From an uncultured Acidobacteriia bacterium (GTDB lineage Bacteria; Acidobacteriota; Terriglobia; Bryobacterales; Bryobacteraceae): 64,000 bases of DNA. Shown piece after piece: positions 23,773 to 31,586 of this stretch. Position 1 is the stretch's first letter, and each line of letters begins with the position of its first letter. The notes under the pieces are model-generated. The model was not told the DNA's origin, searched no databases, and saw only the letters and a list, made by a program, of their open reading frames with translations. The DNA lies in the NCBI GenBank assembly GCA_903828455.1, contig CAIKMJ010000006.1, positions 1 through 64,000 on the forward strand. The letters run 5' to 3'. Both the position numbers and the translations under genes were made by a program.

Positions 23773-24681
23773 TCAGCCTTTGACCTCGACGCCGGCCCAA
23801 TCCTCTAAGACTTTGATTGTAGAGCAGATATCTTCCTCTCCGCGGCCGGTGGAGATGGCGGCCTGGAAGATTTGGCGGGTGAGGGCGGTGAGCGGGAGGG
23901 GGACGTTGAGCTCCTGGGCGGATTCGAGCATGAGGCCGATGTCCTTGTGCATCCACTTTACGGAAAAGTTGGTGACGAAGTCGCGGCGGAAGATGTAGGG
24001 GGCTTTGTAGTCGATGAGGCCGGATTTGGCGGCGCTGTTGGCGAGGATGTCGAGCATGAGGGTGGGGTCGACGCCGGCTTTGGTGCTTAAGACGATGCCT
24101 TCGTTAAAGGCCTGCATCAGGTTGGAAAGAATGAGGTTTTGGCTGAGCTTGGCGTGGAGCCCCATGCCGGGGCCGCCACAGAAGTAGAGCTTCTTGCCCA
24201 TGATTTCGAGGAAGGGGCGGACGCGATCGAAGACGGCGGGATCGCCGCCTATCATAAAGGTCAGGGTGCCGTGGATGGCGCCGGGGGTGGAGCCGGTGCA
24301 GGGGGCGCCGAGGAAGTCGATGGCAGATTTGGCGAGTTCGGCGTGGACGCGGCAACTGGAGGAGGGGCTGACGGTGCTGGCGTCGACGATGACGAGGCCG
24401 GGGCGGGCGCCCGCGCGGAGGCCGTTGGCGCCGAGAATGACGGCTTCGGACATGGCGGAATCGCCGACGCAGAGGAAGACGCAGTCGGAGAGGGCGGCGA
24501 CTTCGGCGGGGGTGGAGCAGTCGGTGGCGCTGGCGGCGCCGAGGGCCTCGGCTTCGCGGGCGAGGGCGGCGGCTTTGCCGGCACCGTGGGACCAGAGGGC
24601 GACGTCGTGGCCGGCCTTCATGAGGTTGCGCGCCATGTGGGCGCCCATGAGGCCGAGGCCGAGGAAACCGAGTTTAGCCAT
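23773..24681 (-). CDS. NAD(P)-dependent oxidoreductase, 3-hydroxyisobutyrate dehydrogenase family
   Basis: A 302-residue beta-hydroxyacid dehydrogenase. The Rossmann motif is MAKLGFLGLGLMGAHMARNL at the start (ATG 24681; the frame extends upstream but without protein character). The substrate-binding signature FLGAPCTGSTPGAIHGTLTF lies near residue 120 and the catalytic lysine region GMGLHAKLSQNLILSNLM near 170. Family members reduce or oxidise small beta-hydroxyacids or aldehydes such as 3-hydroxyisobutyrate, tartronate semialdehyde or succinic semialdehyde. The precise substrate cannot be told. It stands alone on the minus strand. Confidence 0.9.
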   Translation of the reverse strand: MAKLGFLGLGLMGAHMARNLMKAGHDVALWSHGAGKAAALAREAEALGAASATDCSTPAEVAALSDCVFLCVGDSAMSEAVILGANGLRAGARPGLVIVDASTVSPSSSCRVHAELAKSAIDFLGAPCTGSTPGAIHGTLTFMIGGDPAVFDRVRPFLEIMGKKLYFCGGPGMGLHAKLSQNLILSNLMQAFNEGIVLSTKAGVDPTLMLDILANSAAKSGLIDYKAPYIFRRDFVTNFSVKWMHKDIGLMLESAQELNVPLPLTALTRQIFQAAISTGRGEEDICSTIKVLEDWAGVEVKG

Positions 24682-24846
24682 AAAGAGAGATTGTACAGCG
24701 AGGCGGAGGGGGCGGTGGGGGAAGTTGGAGGGAGTTGGGGCGGAAAGATGCGCGGAGGGGGCGACGGGCGTTGGGACGGGACGAGATAGACCGAGGCGGG
24801 GCGGAAGAGGGCGACGGCGGGTGCCAACGGGCGACGAAATCAACGG

Positions 24847-25167
24847 TCAGGCGAAGGTGATGTTGTAGTTGAGACCTGTTTCGCCGGCGCGGTCGAGCAG
24901 GCGAAGGAGCGCGACGCGCTCATCTCCGCGGGTTCGGCGTCTGATGACAATGACAATGCCGTGGTGCGGGCGGGTGGCGGCGAGATGAAGAAAATCGTCG
25001 CGATTGCAGGTCAGGAGTATGGAGCCGGTCTCATGCGCAAGGCAGAGAACAGCTTCATCGGAGGAATCGCGAGGCAGGGACTTACGCAGCAAAGTGACTT
25101 CGTGACCGAGCTCGTTCAGCAGATAGCTCAGATCATCGGGGACGTCGTGATCGAGCAGAAACTTCAC
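24847..25167 (-). CDS. DUF5615 family PIN-like protein (probable toxin)
   Basis: A 106-residue protein starting MKFLLDHDVPDDLSYLLNEL, the signature of DUF5615/Mut7-C-like PIN-related proteins, with conserved acidic residues (LDHDV, SSDEAVLCLA, LLTCNRDDF) that could form a metal-dependent nuclease site. It is paired with a DUF433 gene, its usual partner, and overlaps it by four bases (ATGA), so the two are translationally coupled. Action as a toxin is inferred from genetic context; I know of no firm biochemistry for this subfamily. Confidence 0.83.
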   Translation of the reverse strand: MKFLLDHDVPDDLSYLLNELGHEVTLLRKSLPRDSSDEAVLCLAHETGSILLTCNRDDFLHLAATRPHHGIVIVIRRRTRGDERVALLRLLDRAGETGLNYNITFA

Positions 25168-25427
25168 TCGGAAGCCGGGGCCATCTGCCGGGCAACGAGC
25201 AGATCGATTTCGCCCCGGTGATCTTCATAGTAGGCGAGGCATTCGTAAATCCGGGATCTGGTGAGTTGCGGAAAGCAGTTCGCCTGGAGGGTGTCGATGG
25301 TCTCGCCGTTCTGAAGCAGGCCGATGACGTCGTGCACGGCGATGCGGGTGTTTTCGACGATTGGGTTGCCGCCGCGCACGTCCGGCAAACGGACGATGTA
25401 ACGATATGTTTCGGAAACCGAATCCAT
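25164..25427 (-). CDS. DUF433 domain protein (probable antitoxin)
   Basis: An 87-residue protein with VRGGNPIVENTRIAVHDVIG and LTRSRIYECLAYYEDHRGEI, the classic DUF433 helix-turn-helix layout (GG.P.I.GTRI.V..I). Start ATG 25427 is preferred to TTG 25433. DUF433 proteins are commonly encoded just before DUF5615 proteins and are treated as DNA-binding antitoxins. The stop codon overlaps the start of the next gene. Confidence 0.82.
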   Translation of the reverse strand: MDSVSETYRYIVRLPDVRGGNPIVENTRIAVHDVIGLLQNGETIDTLQANCFPQLTRSRIYECLAYYEDHRGEIDLLVARQMAPASE

Positions 25428-25577
25428 ACTCAAATGGTATGGTTCGGCTTCGGGAGAGTCAACCGCCGCAGCCTGCCCGCTTTTGACTGGCGGCGCGGGG
25501 AGTCATCCGGCCGGGCGGGGTGGCGCGGATCGGTTCGTCATTTTGATTTCCGGCGTAAATCGCCGACACTGGAACGA

Positions 25578-26588
25578 ATGGCAACTGCGACCGAGACAAC
25601 GACGAAGGCGGCGGGCGGGATCAACTTCATGCGCTGGTGGAAGGCGTATGTCATCACGTTTCTGGTGATCTGGGTGGTGCTGGTGGCGGGGTTCGGCCAC
25701 TGGGAGGGCGTGAAGACGCACTGGCAGATGGCGATTGTGATGATTATGGGGTCGCTGGTGGCGGGGTCGACGCCGATGGGCGGGGGGACGGTGGCGTTTC
25801 CGATTCTGGTGCTGGTGTTCGGGCAGCCGGCGGCGAATGCGCGGAATTTCGGGCTGATTATTCAGGCGCTGGGGATGACGTCGGCGATGATTTTCATACT
25901 GGGGCGCAAGGTGCCGCTGCCGTTCCGGGTGCTGGCGGGGTCGACGGCGGGCGCGGCGGTGGGCTTCCTTTTCGGGCAGTACGTGCTGGGGCCGCATGTG
26001 CCGCAGCCGCTGGTGAAGCTGCTGTTTTCGTGCCTTTGGATGAGCTTCGGGCTGCTGACGCTGGCGAAGAACGGGGAGATCTGCGGGCTGAAGGGGCGGG
26101 TGCCGGATCGGGCGTCGGTGGGACTGGTGGGGCTGGTGGCGGGGCTGATCGGGGGGACGATCGCGTCGATGATCGGGGTGGGCGTGGAGATGATGGTGTA
26201 CACGGTGATGGTGCTGGTGTACCGGAGCGATCTGAAGATTGCGGTGCCGACAGCGGTTTCGGCGGCGGCGCTGGCGTCGATTGAAGGGGCGCTGCTGCAT
26301 CTGAAACTGGGGGACATTGACCGGAACGCGTTTTACAACTGGCTGGCGGCGGGGCCAATTGTGATTTTCGGCGCGCCGACCGGGACATGGCTGGTGAGCG
26401 TGCTGCCGCGGATGAAGGTGCTGTATTTCGTTTCGACGCTGTGCGTGCTGCAGTTTGTGTGGACGCTGCAGCAGACGGCGCATTCGGCGACGGAGTGGAT
26501 TTTTGTGGCGGTGGCGATGGCGGTGGCGGTGGCGGTGCTGATGACGCTGTACGGGACGGGGAAGAAGGCGGCGGGAGCGGGCGCGTAG
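25578..26588 (+). CDS. TauE/SafE family sulfite exporter-like membrane protein
   Basis: A 336-residue integral membrane protein with about eight hydrophobic helices. The family glycine motif appears as STPMGGGTVAFPIL near residue 64 and again in the second half as GLIGGTIASMIGVGVEMMVY near 195. TauE/SafE proteins move sulfite, sulfonates or other organic anions; the substrate here is unknown. ATG 25578 has GGAA just upstream; the longer frame to 25218 is antisense to the DUF433 gene. Ends in a Lys/Ala/Gly tail. Confidence 0.88.
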   Translation: MATATETTTKAAGGINFMRWWKAYVITFLVIWVVLVAGFGHWEGVKTHWQMAIVMIMGSLVAGSTPMGGGTVAFPILVLVFGQPAANARNFGLIIQALGMTSAMIFILGRKVPLPFRVLAGSTAGAAVGFLFGQYVLGPHVPQPLVKLLFSCLWMSFGLLTLAKNGEICGLKGRVPDRASVGLVGLVAGLIGGTIASMIGVGVEMMVYTVMVLVYRSDLKIAVPTAVSAAALASIEGALLHLKLGDIDRNAFYNWLAAGPIVIFGAPTGTWLVSVLPRMKVLYFVSTLCVLQFVWTLQQTAHSATEWIFVAVAMAVAVAVLMTLYGTGKKAAGAGA

Positions 26589-26589
26589 C

Positions 26590-26638
26590 GGGAGAGCGCA
26601 ACGGGAGAGCGCAACAGGAGAGCGCAACAGGAGAGACG
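26590..26638 (+). repeat. Tandem GGGAGAGCGCAAC repeats before the radical SAM gene
   Basis: Three near-identical units of about 14-15 bases (GGAGAGCGCAAC plus two or three bases) and a fourth degenerate one (GGAGAGACGCG) fill the whole gap between the transporter stop and the radical SAM GTG start. Each contains a Shine-Dalgarno-like GGAG; the last is correctly spaced to act as the ribosome binding site. Confidence 0.65.
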
Positions 26639-26639
26639 C

Positions 26640-27536
26640 GTGCGATGGAGGATTGACCGGGCGGAGGCGCGGTCGATACTGAGTCCGGTGACGGGCTTCC
26701 TGCGAGAGGCGGGGTTTACGCACTCGCTGACGCCGGCGCGGAACTGCACGTTCGGATGCAGCTATTGCTACGTACCGACGATGCGGGTGCAGGCGGGGCT
26801 GAAGCCGGAAGACTGGCGGCACTGGGGCGAGGGGACGACCTTTAAGAGCAATGCGGCGGAGTTGCTGCGGCGGGCGCTCGGGCGGGGGCCGGGGCAGCGG
26901 ATTTATTGTTCACCGCTGACCGATCCTTACCAGCCGGCGGAAGAAGAAGGGAGGGCGATGCCGGCGATTCTGGAGGCGGTGGCGGAGCGGGCTCCGGCGG
27001 TGTTCGTGGTGCAGACGCGGGGGCCGCTGATTTTGCGGGATGTGGAGCTGCTGCAGAAGGCGGCGCGGGGGACGCGGCTGCGGGTGAGTTTTTCGGTGAC
27101 GACGGATCGGGAGGAAGTGCGGCGGATTTTCGAACCGCATTGCGCGCCGCTGGCGCAGAGGTGGGAGACGATCCGGGCGCTGCGGGCGGCGGGGATTGCG
27201 GTGACGGCGACGCTGGCGCCGCTGCTGCCGTGCGATCCGGAGCGGCTGATGCGGCGGGCGCTGGAGGAGACGGAGGGCGCGGTGGTAGCCGATCCGCTGC
27301 ATGTGCGGGCGGTGAAGCAGCGGGGGGCGACGACGCGGGAGGCAGCGGCGGGGATCTGCGCGCATTACGGCTGGATGGAGTGGCTGGATCCGGAGCATCA
27401 GGGCGCGGTGCTGGGGCGGATGGCGGAAGTGGCGCGCGAGGCGGGGCGGGAGTTCGGGCACGGGCCGGCGGGGTTCGGGTTGCTGGGGCGGGACGAACGA
27501 GGCGGGAACTTCCCGGCGCGTCGCGGAGTCCTATAA
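26640..27536 (+). CDS. Radical SAM protein, spore photoproduct lyase-like (SplB family)
   Basis: A 298-residue radical SAM enzyme. The 4Fe-4S motif is NCTFGCSYCYVPTM (CxxxCxxC) near residue 40, followed by IYCSPLTDPYQPAEEE near 88 and VQTRGPLILRDVELL, both typical of the Rv2578c/SPL-like COG1533 group. Members of this group are often annotated as DNA repair photolyase-like, but most have no proven reaction. The GTG start has AGGAG six bases upstream. Its TAA stop overlaps the ATG of the next gene (TAATG), so it is coupled to the sigma factor. Confidence 0.9.
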   Translation: MRWRIDRAEARSILSPVTGFLREAGFTHSLTPARNCTFGCSYCYVPTMRVQAGLKPEDWRHWGEGTTFKSNAAELLRRALGRGPGQRIYCSPLTDPYQPAEEEGRAMPAILEAVAERAPAVFVVQTRGPLILRDVELLQKAARGTRLRVSFSVTTDREEVRRIFEPHCAPLAQRWETIRALRAAGIAVTATLAPLLPCDPERLMRRALEETEGAVVADPLHVRAVKQRGATTREAAAGICAHYGWMEWLDPEHQGAVLGRMAEVAREAGREFGHGPAGFGLLGRDERGGNFPARRGVL

Positions 27537-28246
27537 TGTGGGATCAGTTCAAAGGCGAAAACTTGAGCGGCTCAAACACGCTGGACACAGGTTCGCTGCA
27601 TCTGCTGACGGGGCTGAGCTCCGAGCAGGAAGCGGCGCTGGAAGATCACCGTCTGCTGTGCCGGCTGCAGGCCGGCGAAGAAGCCGCGTATGAGCAGCTG
27701 ATCCGGAGATTTCAGGCACCGGTTTACAACCTGGCGTACCGGCTGCTGAACGATCCGGCGGACGCAGGCGATGTGCTGCAGGAAGTGTTCCTCAAGATTT
27801 TCCGGAATGTGGATTCGTTCCGCGGCGAGAGCAGCCTGAAGACGTGGGTCTACCGGATTGCCGTCAATGAAGCGCATAACCGGCGGCGGTGGCTGTTCCG
27901 GCACCGGCGCGGGGAGACGGGCATCGAGGAATCGTACGAGGATTCGGACGTGCGGGAGCGGGCGCTGCAGGACCAGACGGAATCGCCGTTCGAGTTCACG
28001 ATGAACCGGGAGGCGCAGATGCTGCTGGAGGAAGGGCTGGCGGCGCTGAATCCGGCGTATCGGGCGGCGGTGCTGCTGCGCGAGGTGGAAGAGATGAGTT
28101 ACGAGGAGATTGCGGCGATCCTCGAGGTTTCGATCGGCACGGTGAAGTCGAGAATCGTGCGGGGCCGTGAAGGGCTGAGGAAGTATCTGGCGACGCGGCT
28201 GAGTCCGGCGCCGGCAATGCAACTGGCGCCGCGGTGCGCCAAATGA
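27536..28246 (+). CDS. ECF (RpoE-type) RNA polymerase sigma factor
   Basis: A 236-residue sigma-70 family factor. After an N-terminal extension of about 45 residues come region 2 (YEQLIRRFQAPVYNLAYRLL, DVLQEVFLKIFRNVDSFRGE, LKTWVYRIAVNEAHNRRRW) and region 4 (LNPAYRAAVLLREVEEMSYE, EIAAILEVSIGTVKSRIVRG). This two-region build marks an ECF sigma factor. The ATG overlaps the preceding stop, hence coupling to the radical SAM gene. A zinc-finger protein gene follows and is the obvious candidate anti-sigma factor. The stimulus is unknown. Confidence 0.94.
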   Translation: MWDQFKGENLSGSNTLDTGSLHLLTGLSSEQEAALEDHRLLCRLQAGEEAAYEQLIRRFQAPVYNLAYRLLNDPADAGDVLQEVFLKIFRNVDSFRGESSLKTWVYRIAVNEAHNRRRWLFRHRRGETGIEESYEDSDVRERALQDQTESPFEFTMNREAQMLLEEGLAALNPAYRAAVLLREVEEMSYEEIAAILEVSIGTVKSRIVRGREGLRKYLATRLSPAPAMQLAPRCAK

Positions 28247-28302
28247 GTTCGCGTTAGGTGAGGGCCGGTGCCATGAAGGCAGGCCCGATGCAAGGAAAAG
28301 CG

Positions 28303-28989
28303 ATGATGCAAACGCTCAATTGCCGTTCCGTACGCGGCAGACTTTGGGAATACGTGGCCGGGACGCTGCGGGAGACCGAGCGGGGTCCGGTGGCAGTACA
28401 CCTGCACGATTGTGAGGACTGCGACAGGCTGCGGGCGGAGTACCGTTCGGTGCGGCTGGGGCTGAAGAGCCTGCCGGCGAAGAAGCCGTCGCCGCTGCTG
28501 GAGACGCAGTTGCGGGTGGTGGCGTCGCGGGAGCGGGCGCGGCGGCTGCAGCGGATGGATTTTGCGGGTTGGATGAAGGAGCTGCGGATCGAGCTGCGGC
28601 TGGCGTTCGATAACGTTCTGCGTCCGCTGGCGGTGCCGGCGGCGGGCGGGGTGCTGGCATCCTGCCTGTGTTTCGGGATGATTGTGGACACGCTGCATCT
28701 GCATGCCGCCGAAGCGAAGGATGTGCCGACGGCTCTGTTTGCGCAAGCCACGATTGAAACTCTTTCGCCGTTCACGGTGGGCGAGAAGGACACGATGGTG
28801 ATGCTGCGGGTGGATGAGAACGGCAGGGTGACGGACTTTTCAGTGCCGCGGGGCCGTGCGACGGCGGATGAACTGAGCCAGATCGGCAACTTGGTTTTGT
28901 ACAGCACTTTCCTTCCGGCCCGCGCGTTCGGGCAGCGGGTGAGCAGCAATATGCTGGTGGAGATCCAGCATATGGACGTGAAAGACTGA
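28303..28989 (+). CDS. Membrane-anchored zinc-finger protein, probable anti-sigma factor
   Basis: A protein of about 228 residues with an N-terminal zinc-finger helix (HLHDCEDCDRLRAEY, an HxxxCxxC motif of anti-sigma factors), one hydrophobic segment (VPAAGGVLASCLCFGMIVDT) and an extracytoplasmic C-terminal domain (MVMLRVDENGRVTDFSVPRG), which recalls TonB C-terminal-like folds. It directly follows an ECF sigma factor gene, so a role in sequestering it is likely. ATG 28303 has AGGA seven bases upstream; in-frame starts at 28258 and 28273 are alternatives. Confidence 0.82.
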   Translation: MMQTLNCRSVRGRLWEYVAGTLRETERGPVAVHLHDCEDCDRLRAEYRSVRLGLKSLPAKKPSPLLETQLRVVASRERARRLQRMDFAGWMKELRIELRLAFDNVLRPLAVPAAGGVLASCLCFGMIVDTLHLHAAEAKDVPTALFAQATIETLSPFTVGEKDTMVMLRVDENGRVTDFSVPRGRATADELSQIGNLVLYSTFLPARAFGQRVSSNMLVEIQHMDVKD

Positions 28990-29012
28990 TGCCGCATGAT
29001 GGCTGAGCTTTG

Positions 29013-29789
29013 ATGGCGCGGCAGAAGCTCGGGCAGCACTTCCTCATTTCCGGAAAAATACTGGAGCGGATCGCGACGGCGGCGTGCGGCGAACACACGG
29101 CGCTGGCGGTGGAGATCGGGCCGGGGCGCGGGGCGCTGACCGAGCATCTGCTGGCGCATGCGGACCGGGTGGCGGCGATCGAACTGGATCCGGAGCTGGC
29201 GCAGCATCTTCGTGAAAGATGGTGGCAGGAGCAGAGTCCGGAGGAGTCGCGGCTGGAGATGCTGGAAGGCAATGCGCTGGAGGCGGACTGGTCGCAGTGG
29301 GGCGCGGGGGTGCTGGCGGGCAATCTGCCGTACTATGTGGCGACGCCGATTATTTCGCGTTATGTGCGGGAACCGGGGAAGCTGAGTTCGGCGACGTTTC
29401 TGATCCAGAAAGAAGTGGCGGAGCGGATTTGCGCGAAGCCGGGCGGGAAAGAGTACGGCTACTTTTCGGTGGAGTGCCAGTATTTCGCGAAGGCGGAGTA
29501 TTTGTTCACGGTGCCGCCGGGCGCGTTTCGTCCGCCGCCGAAGGTGGACTCGGCGGTGATCCGGCTGACGCCGATTGACGGGGCGGGGCTGGACGGCATG
29601 GCGCGGGACGAGGCGGAGGGGTTTCTGAAGTTCGTTTCGGCGTGCTTCCGGCAGAAGAGAAAGACGCTGCGGAATAATCTGGCGGGGCTTTATGCGGCGG
29701 AGAAGATTGCCGGGCTGGGGCAGAGGGCCGAGCAGCTGAGCGTGAAAGAGCTGGTGGAGTTGTACCGGTCGCTGACGGCAGAGGGCTAG
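29013..29789 (+). CDS. rsmA: 16S rRNA (adenine1518/1519-N6)-dimethyltransferase
   Basis: Dimethylates two adjacent adenines in the helix 45 loop of 16S rRNA, a late ribosome assembly step. The start MARQKLGQHFLISGKILERI, the SAM motif VEIGPGRGALTEHLL, acidic loop AAIELDPELA and the catalytic NLPYYVATPI motif are all present, as are FLIQKEVAERI and VPPGAFRPPPKVDSAVIRL. Length 258 is normal. The annotated start omits an upstream in-frame TTG at 29010. The last three bases overlap the stop of the convergent hpnD gene. Confidence 0.97.
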   Translation: MARQKLGQHFLISGKILERIATAACGEHTALAVEIGPGRGALTEHLLAHADRVAAIELDPELAQHLRERWWQEQSPEESRLEMLEGNALEADWSQWGAGVLAGNLPYYVATPIISRYVREPGKLSSATFLIQKEVAERICAKPGGKEYGYFSVECQYFAKAEYLFTVPPGAFRPPPKVDSAVIRLTPIDGAGLDGMARDEAEGFLKFVSACFRQKRKTLRNNLAGLYAAEKIAGLGQRAEQLSVKELVELYRSLTAEG

Positions 29790-30640
29790 ATCCAGCCCAT
29801 GGCGGCGCGGCAGACGATCCAGAGTTTTTCGGTGGTGGAGAGCGAGATACGGCGCAGAAGCACGTCGTAGTGCGCTTCGGCGATGTGATCGAGCAGGTTC
29901 GAGTAGATCTCAATTAAGGCCCAGAGCGAGGGGCGCGAGCGCGGCTCGATGAGCTGGAGGAGCGGAGCGGATTCGTCGTAGTAACGGCGCGCGCGGGCGA
30001 GTTCGAATTCCATCAGACGGCCGAATTGCTCGGTGCGCAGAGCTTGCTTCAGATCATCGGCGGAGACGCCGAAGCGTTGCAGATCTTCCGACGGCAGATA
30101 GACGCGGCCGAGTTCGGCATCCTCCTTCACATCGCGAAGAATGTTGGTGAGCTGAAAGGCGATGCCGCACTTTTCGGCAAGCGGCAGAGCATCGGGCGAG
30201 GTGAAACCGAAGATGTGGATGGTGGTGAGTCCGACGACGGAGGCGACCTGGTAGCAGTAGCGGTAGAGTTCGTCGAAGGTGCGGATGACGCGGGGTTCGA
30301 GATCGGACTCGACGCCGGCGATCATGTCGTGAAAGTACTGGTGGGGGATGTTGTAGCGCGCGACGGAATCGAGAAAAGCGGGCCACATGGGGTGGTCATC
30401 GCCGGGATTGGCGGGGCCGCCGGCGAGCGCGGTGGTGAGGGCGGCGCGCCAGCGATCCATGGCGGAGTGAGTGGCGCCGGGTTCATCGCTGAGGTCGTCG
30501 CAGTAACGCATGAAGGCGTAGACGGCGCACATGGCGTTCTTCTGCTCGGGCGGCAGAAGGATGAAGGAGTAATAGAAATTGCGGGCGCGCGCTTTGGCGA
30601 CGGCCTGGCAGTGGGCGTAGGAGTCGGTCAGCGAAGTCAT
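29786..30640 (-). CDS. hpnD: Presqualene diphosphate synthase HpnD
   Basis: Squalene/phytoene synthase family enzyme that condenses two farnesyl diphosphates to presqualene diphosphate. Motifs: RNFYYSFILLPPEQKNAMCA, FMRYCDDLSDE (first Asp-rich motif), IAGVESDLEPRVIRTFDEL, YRYCYQVASVVGLTTIHIFG and FQLTNILRDVKEDAELGRVY (second Asp-rich motif). Length 284 is typical. It is the last gene of the hopanoid operon; its start overlaps the hpnC stop by four bases. Assignment as HpnD rather than HpnC rests on the canonical NILRDVKED motif and gene order. Confidence 0.94.
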   Translation of the reverse strand: MTSLTDSYAHCQAVAKARARNFYYSFILLPPEQKNAMCAVYAFMRYCDDLSDEPGATHSAMDRWRAALTTALAGGPANPGDDHPMWPAFLDSVARYNIPHQYFHDMIAGVESDLEPRVIRTFDELYRYCYQVASVVGLTTIHIFGFTSPDALPLAEKCGIAFQLTNILRDVKEDAELGRVYLPSEDLQRFGVSADDLKQALRTEQFGRLMEFELARARRYYDESAPLLQLIEPRSRPSLWALIEIYSNLLDHIAEAHYDVLLRRISLSTTEKLWIVCRAAMGWI

Positions 30641-31584
30641 GCGGCGCGGGGGAACGTGAAGGCAACGCGGGCGAGAGTGCCGAGGAGAAGGCCGACGCGC
30701 TCGACTTTGGAGATACGGGGGCGGCGGGAGAGGACGTCGTAATCCTGCTGCTCGATTTTGTCGAGCACGCACATGCCGCCGCGGCTGAAGAGTTCGAGGT
30801 CGACGGCGAGGCGCTTGTTGACCATGCGGTTGAGCGGCAGGCCTTCGAGGAAGAGGTCGCGGGCGCGGGTGACGGCTTCGCGCATGATGAGGCGGAAGCG
30901 GTCGTCGAAGCGGTGGGCGAAGAGGTCGTCGACGGTGTAGTTGTGGCGGGCGAGGAGGTCGAGCGGGAGGTAGACGCGGTCCTTGAGCTGATCGACGGTG
31001 ACGTCCTGCCAGAAGTTGGCGAGCTGGAGGGCGGTGCAGGTGGCGTCGGAGAAGCGCTGGCGTTCGGGGTCGGAGTAGCCGCAGAGGTAGAGGACGAGGT
31101 GGCCGACGGGGTTGGCGGAGCGGGTGCAGTAGTCGAGGACGCCGGCCCAGTCGGGGTAGCGGGTGACGGTCTGATCCTGAATGAAGGCGCTGATGAGGTC
31201 GGCGAAGGGCTTTTTCGGGATGCCGTAACGCTTTGCGGTGCCCTCGAGCGCGACGAAGACGGGGTGCTGCGCTTCGCCATGATCGTACATGCGGTCGAGT
31301 TCGCGCGACCACCAGGCGAGGAGTTCGAGGCTCTTCGAGGTGTCGCCGATTTCGTCGCCGAGGTCGTCGGCCCAGCGGCAGTAGGCGTAGACGTTGTAGA
31401 AATCCTGATGCAGATGTTTGGGCAGCAGGAAGCTGACGACGTGGAAGTTTTCGTAGTGGTGGGTGGCGAGCCAGCGGGTGTAGGTTTCGGCTTCGGCGTG
31501 CGACCAGGTGCGCGCGAGAGCGGCGGGGTTGAGCACGAAGTCGCGGGGCATCAACCGGGGCAGCAACTGATCGGGGGCAGGCAT
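30637..31584 (-). CDS. hpnC: Hydroxysqualene synthase HpnC
   Basis: Second squalene-synthase-like enzyme of the hopanoid route, converting presqualene diphosphate to hydroxysqualene. It shows NFHVVSFLLPKHLHQDFYNV, YAYCRWADDLGDEIGDT and the variant second motif LQLANFWQDVTVDQLKDRVY; the NFWQDV form is characteristic of HpnC. Length 315. It starts two bases after the preceding dehydrogenase stop and overlaps hpnD by four bases, so all three should be translated from one message. Confidence 0.94.
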   Translation of the reverse strand: MPAPDQLLPRLMPRDFVLNPAALARTWSHAEAETYTRWLATHHYENFHVVSFLLPKHLHQDFYNVYAYCRWADDLGDEIGDTSKSLELLAWWSRELDRMYDHGEAQHPVFVALEGTAKRYGIPKKPFADLISAFIQDQTVTRYPDWAGVLDYCTRSANPVGHLVLYLCGYSDPERQRFSDATCTALQLANFWQDVTVDQLKDRVYLPLDLLARHNYTVDDLFAHRFDDRFRLIMREAVTRARDLFLEGLPLNRMVNKRLAVDLELFSRGGMCVLDKIEQQDYDVLSRRPRISKVERVGLLLGTLARVAFTFPRAA

Positions 31585-31586
31585 GG

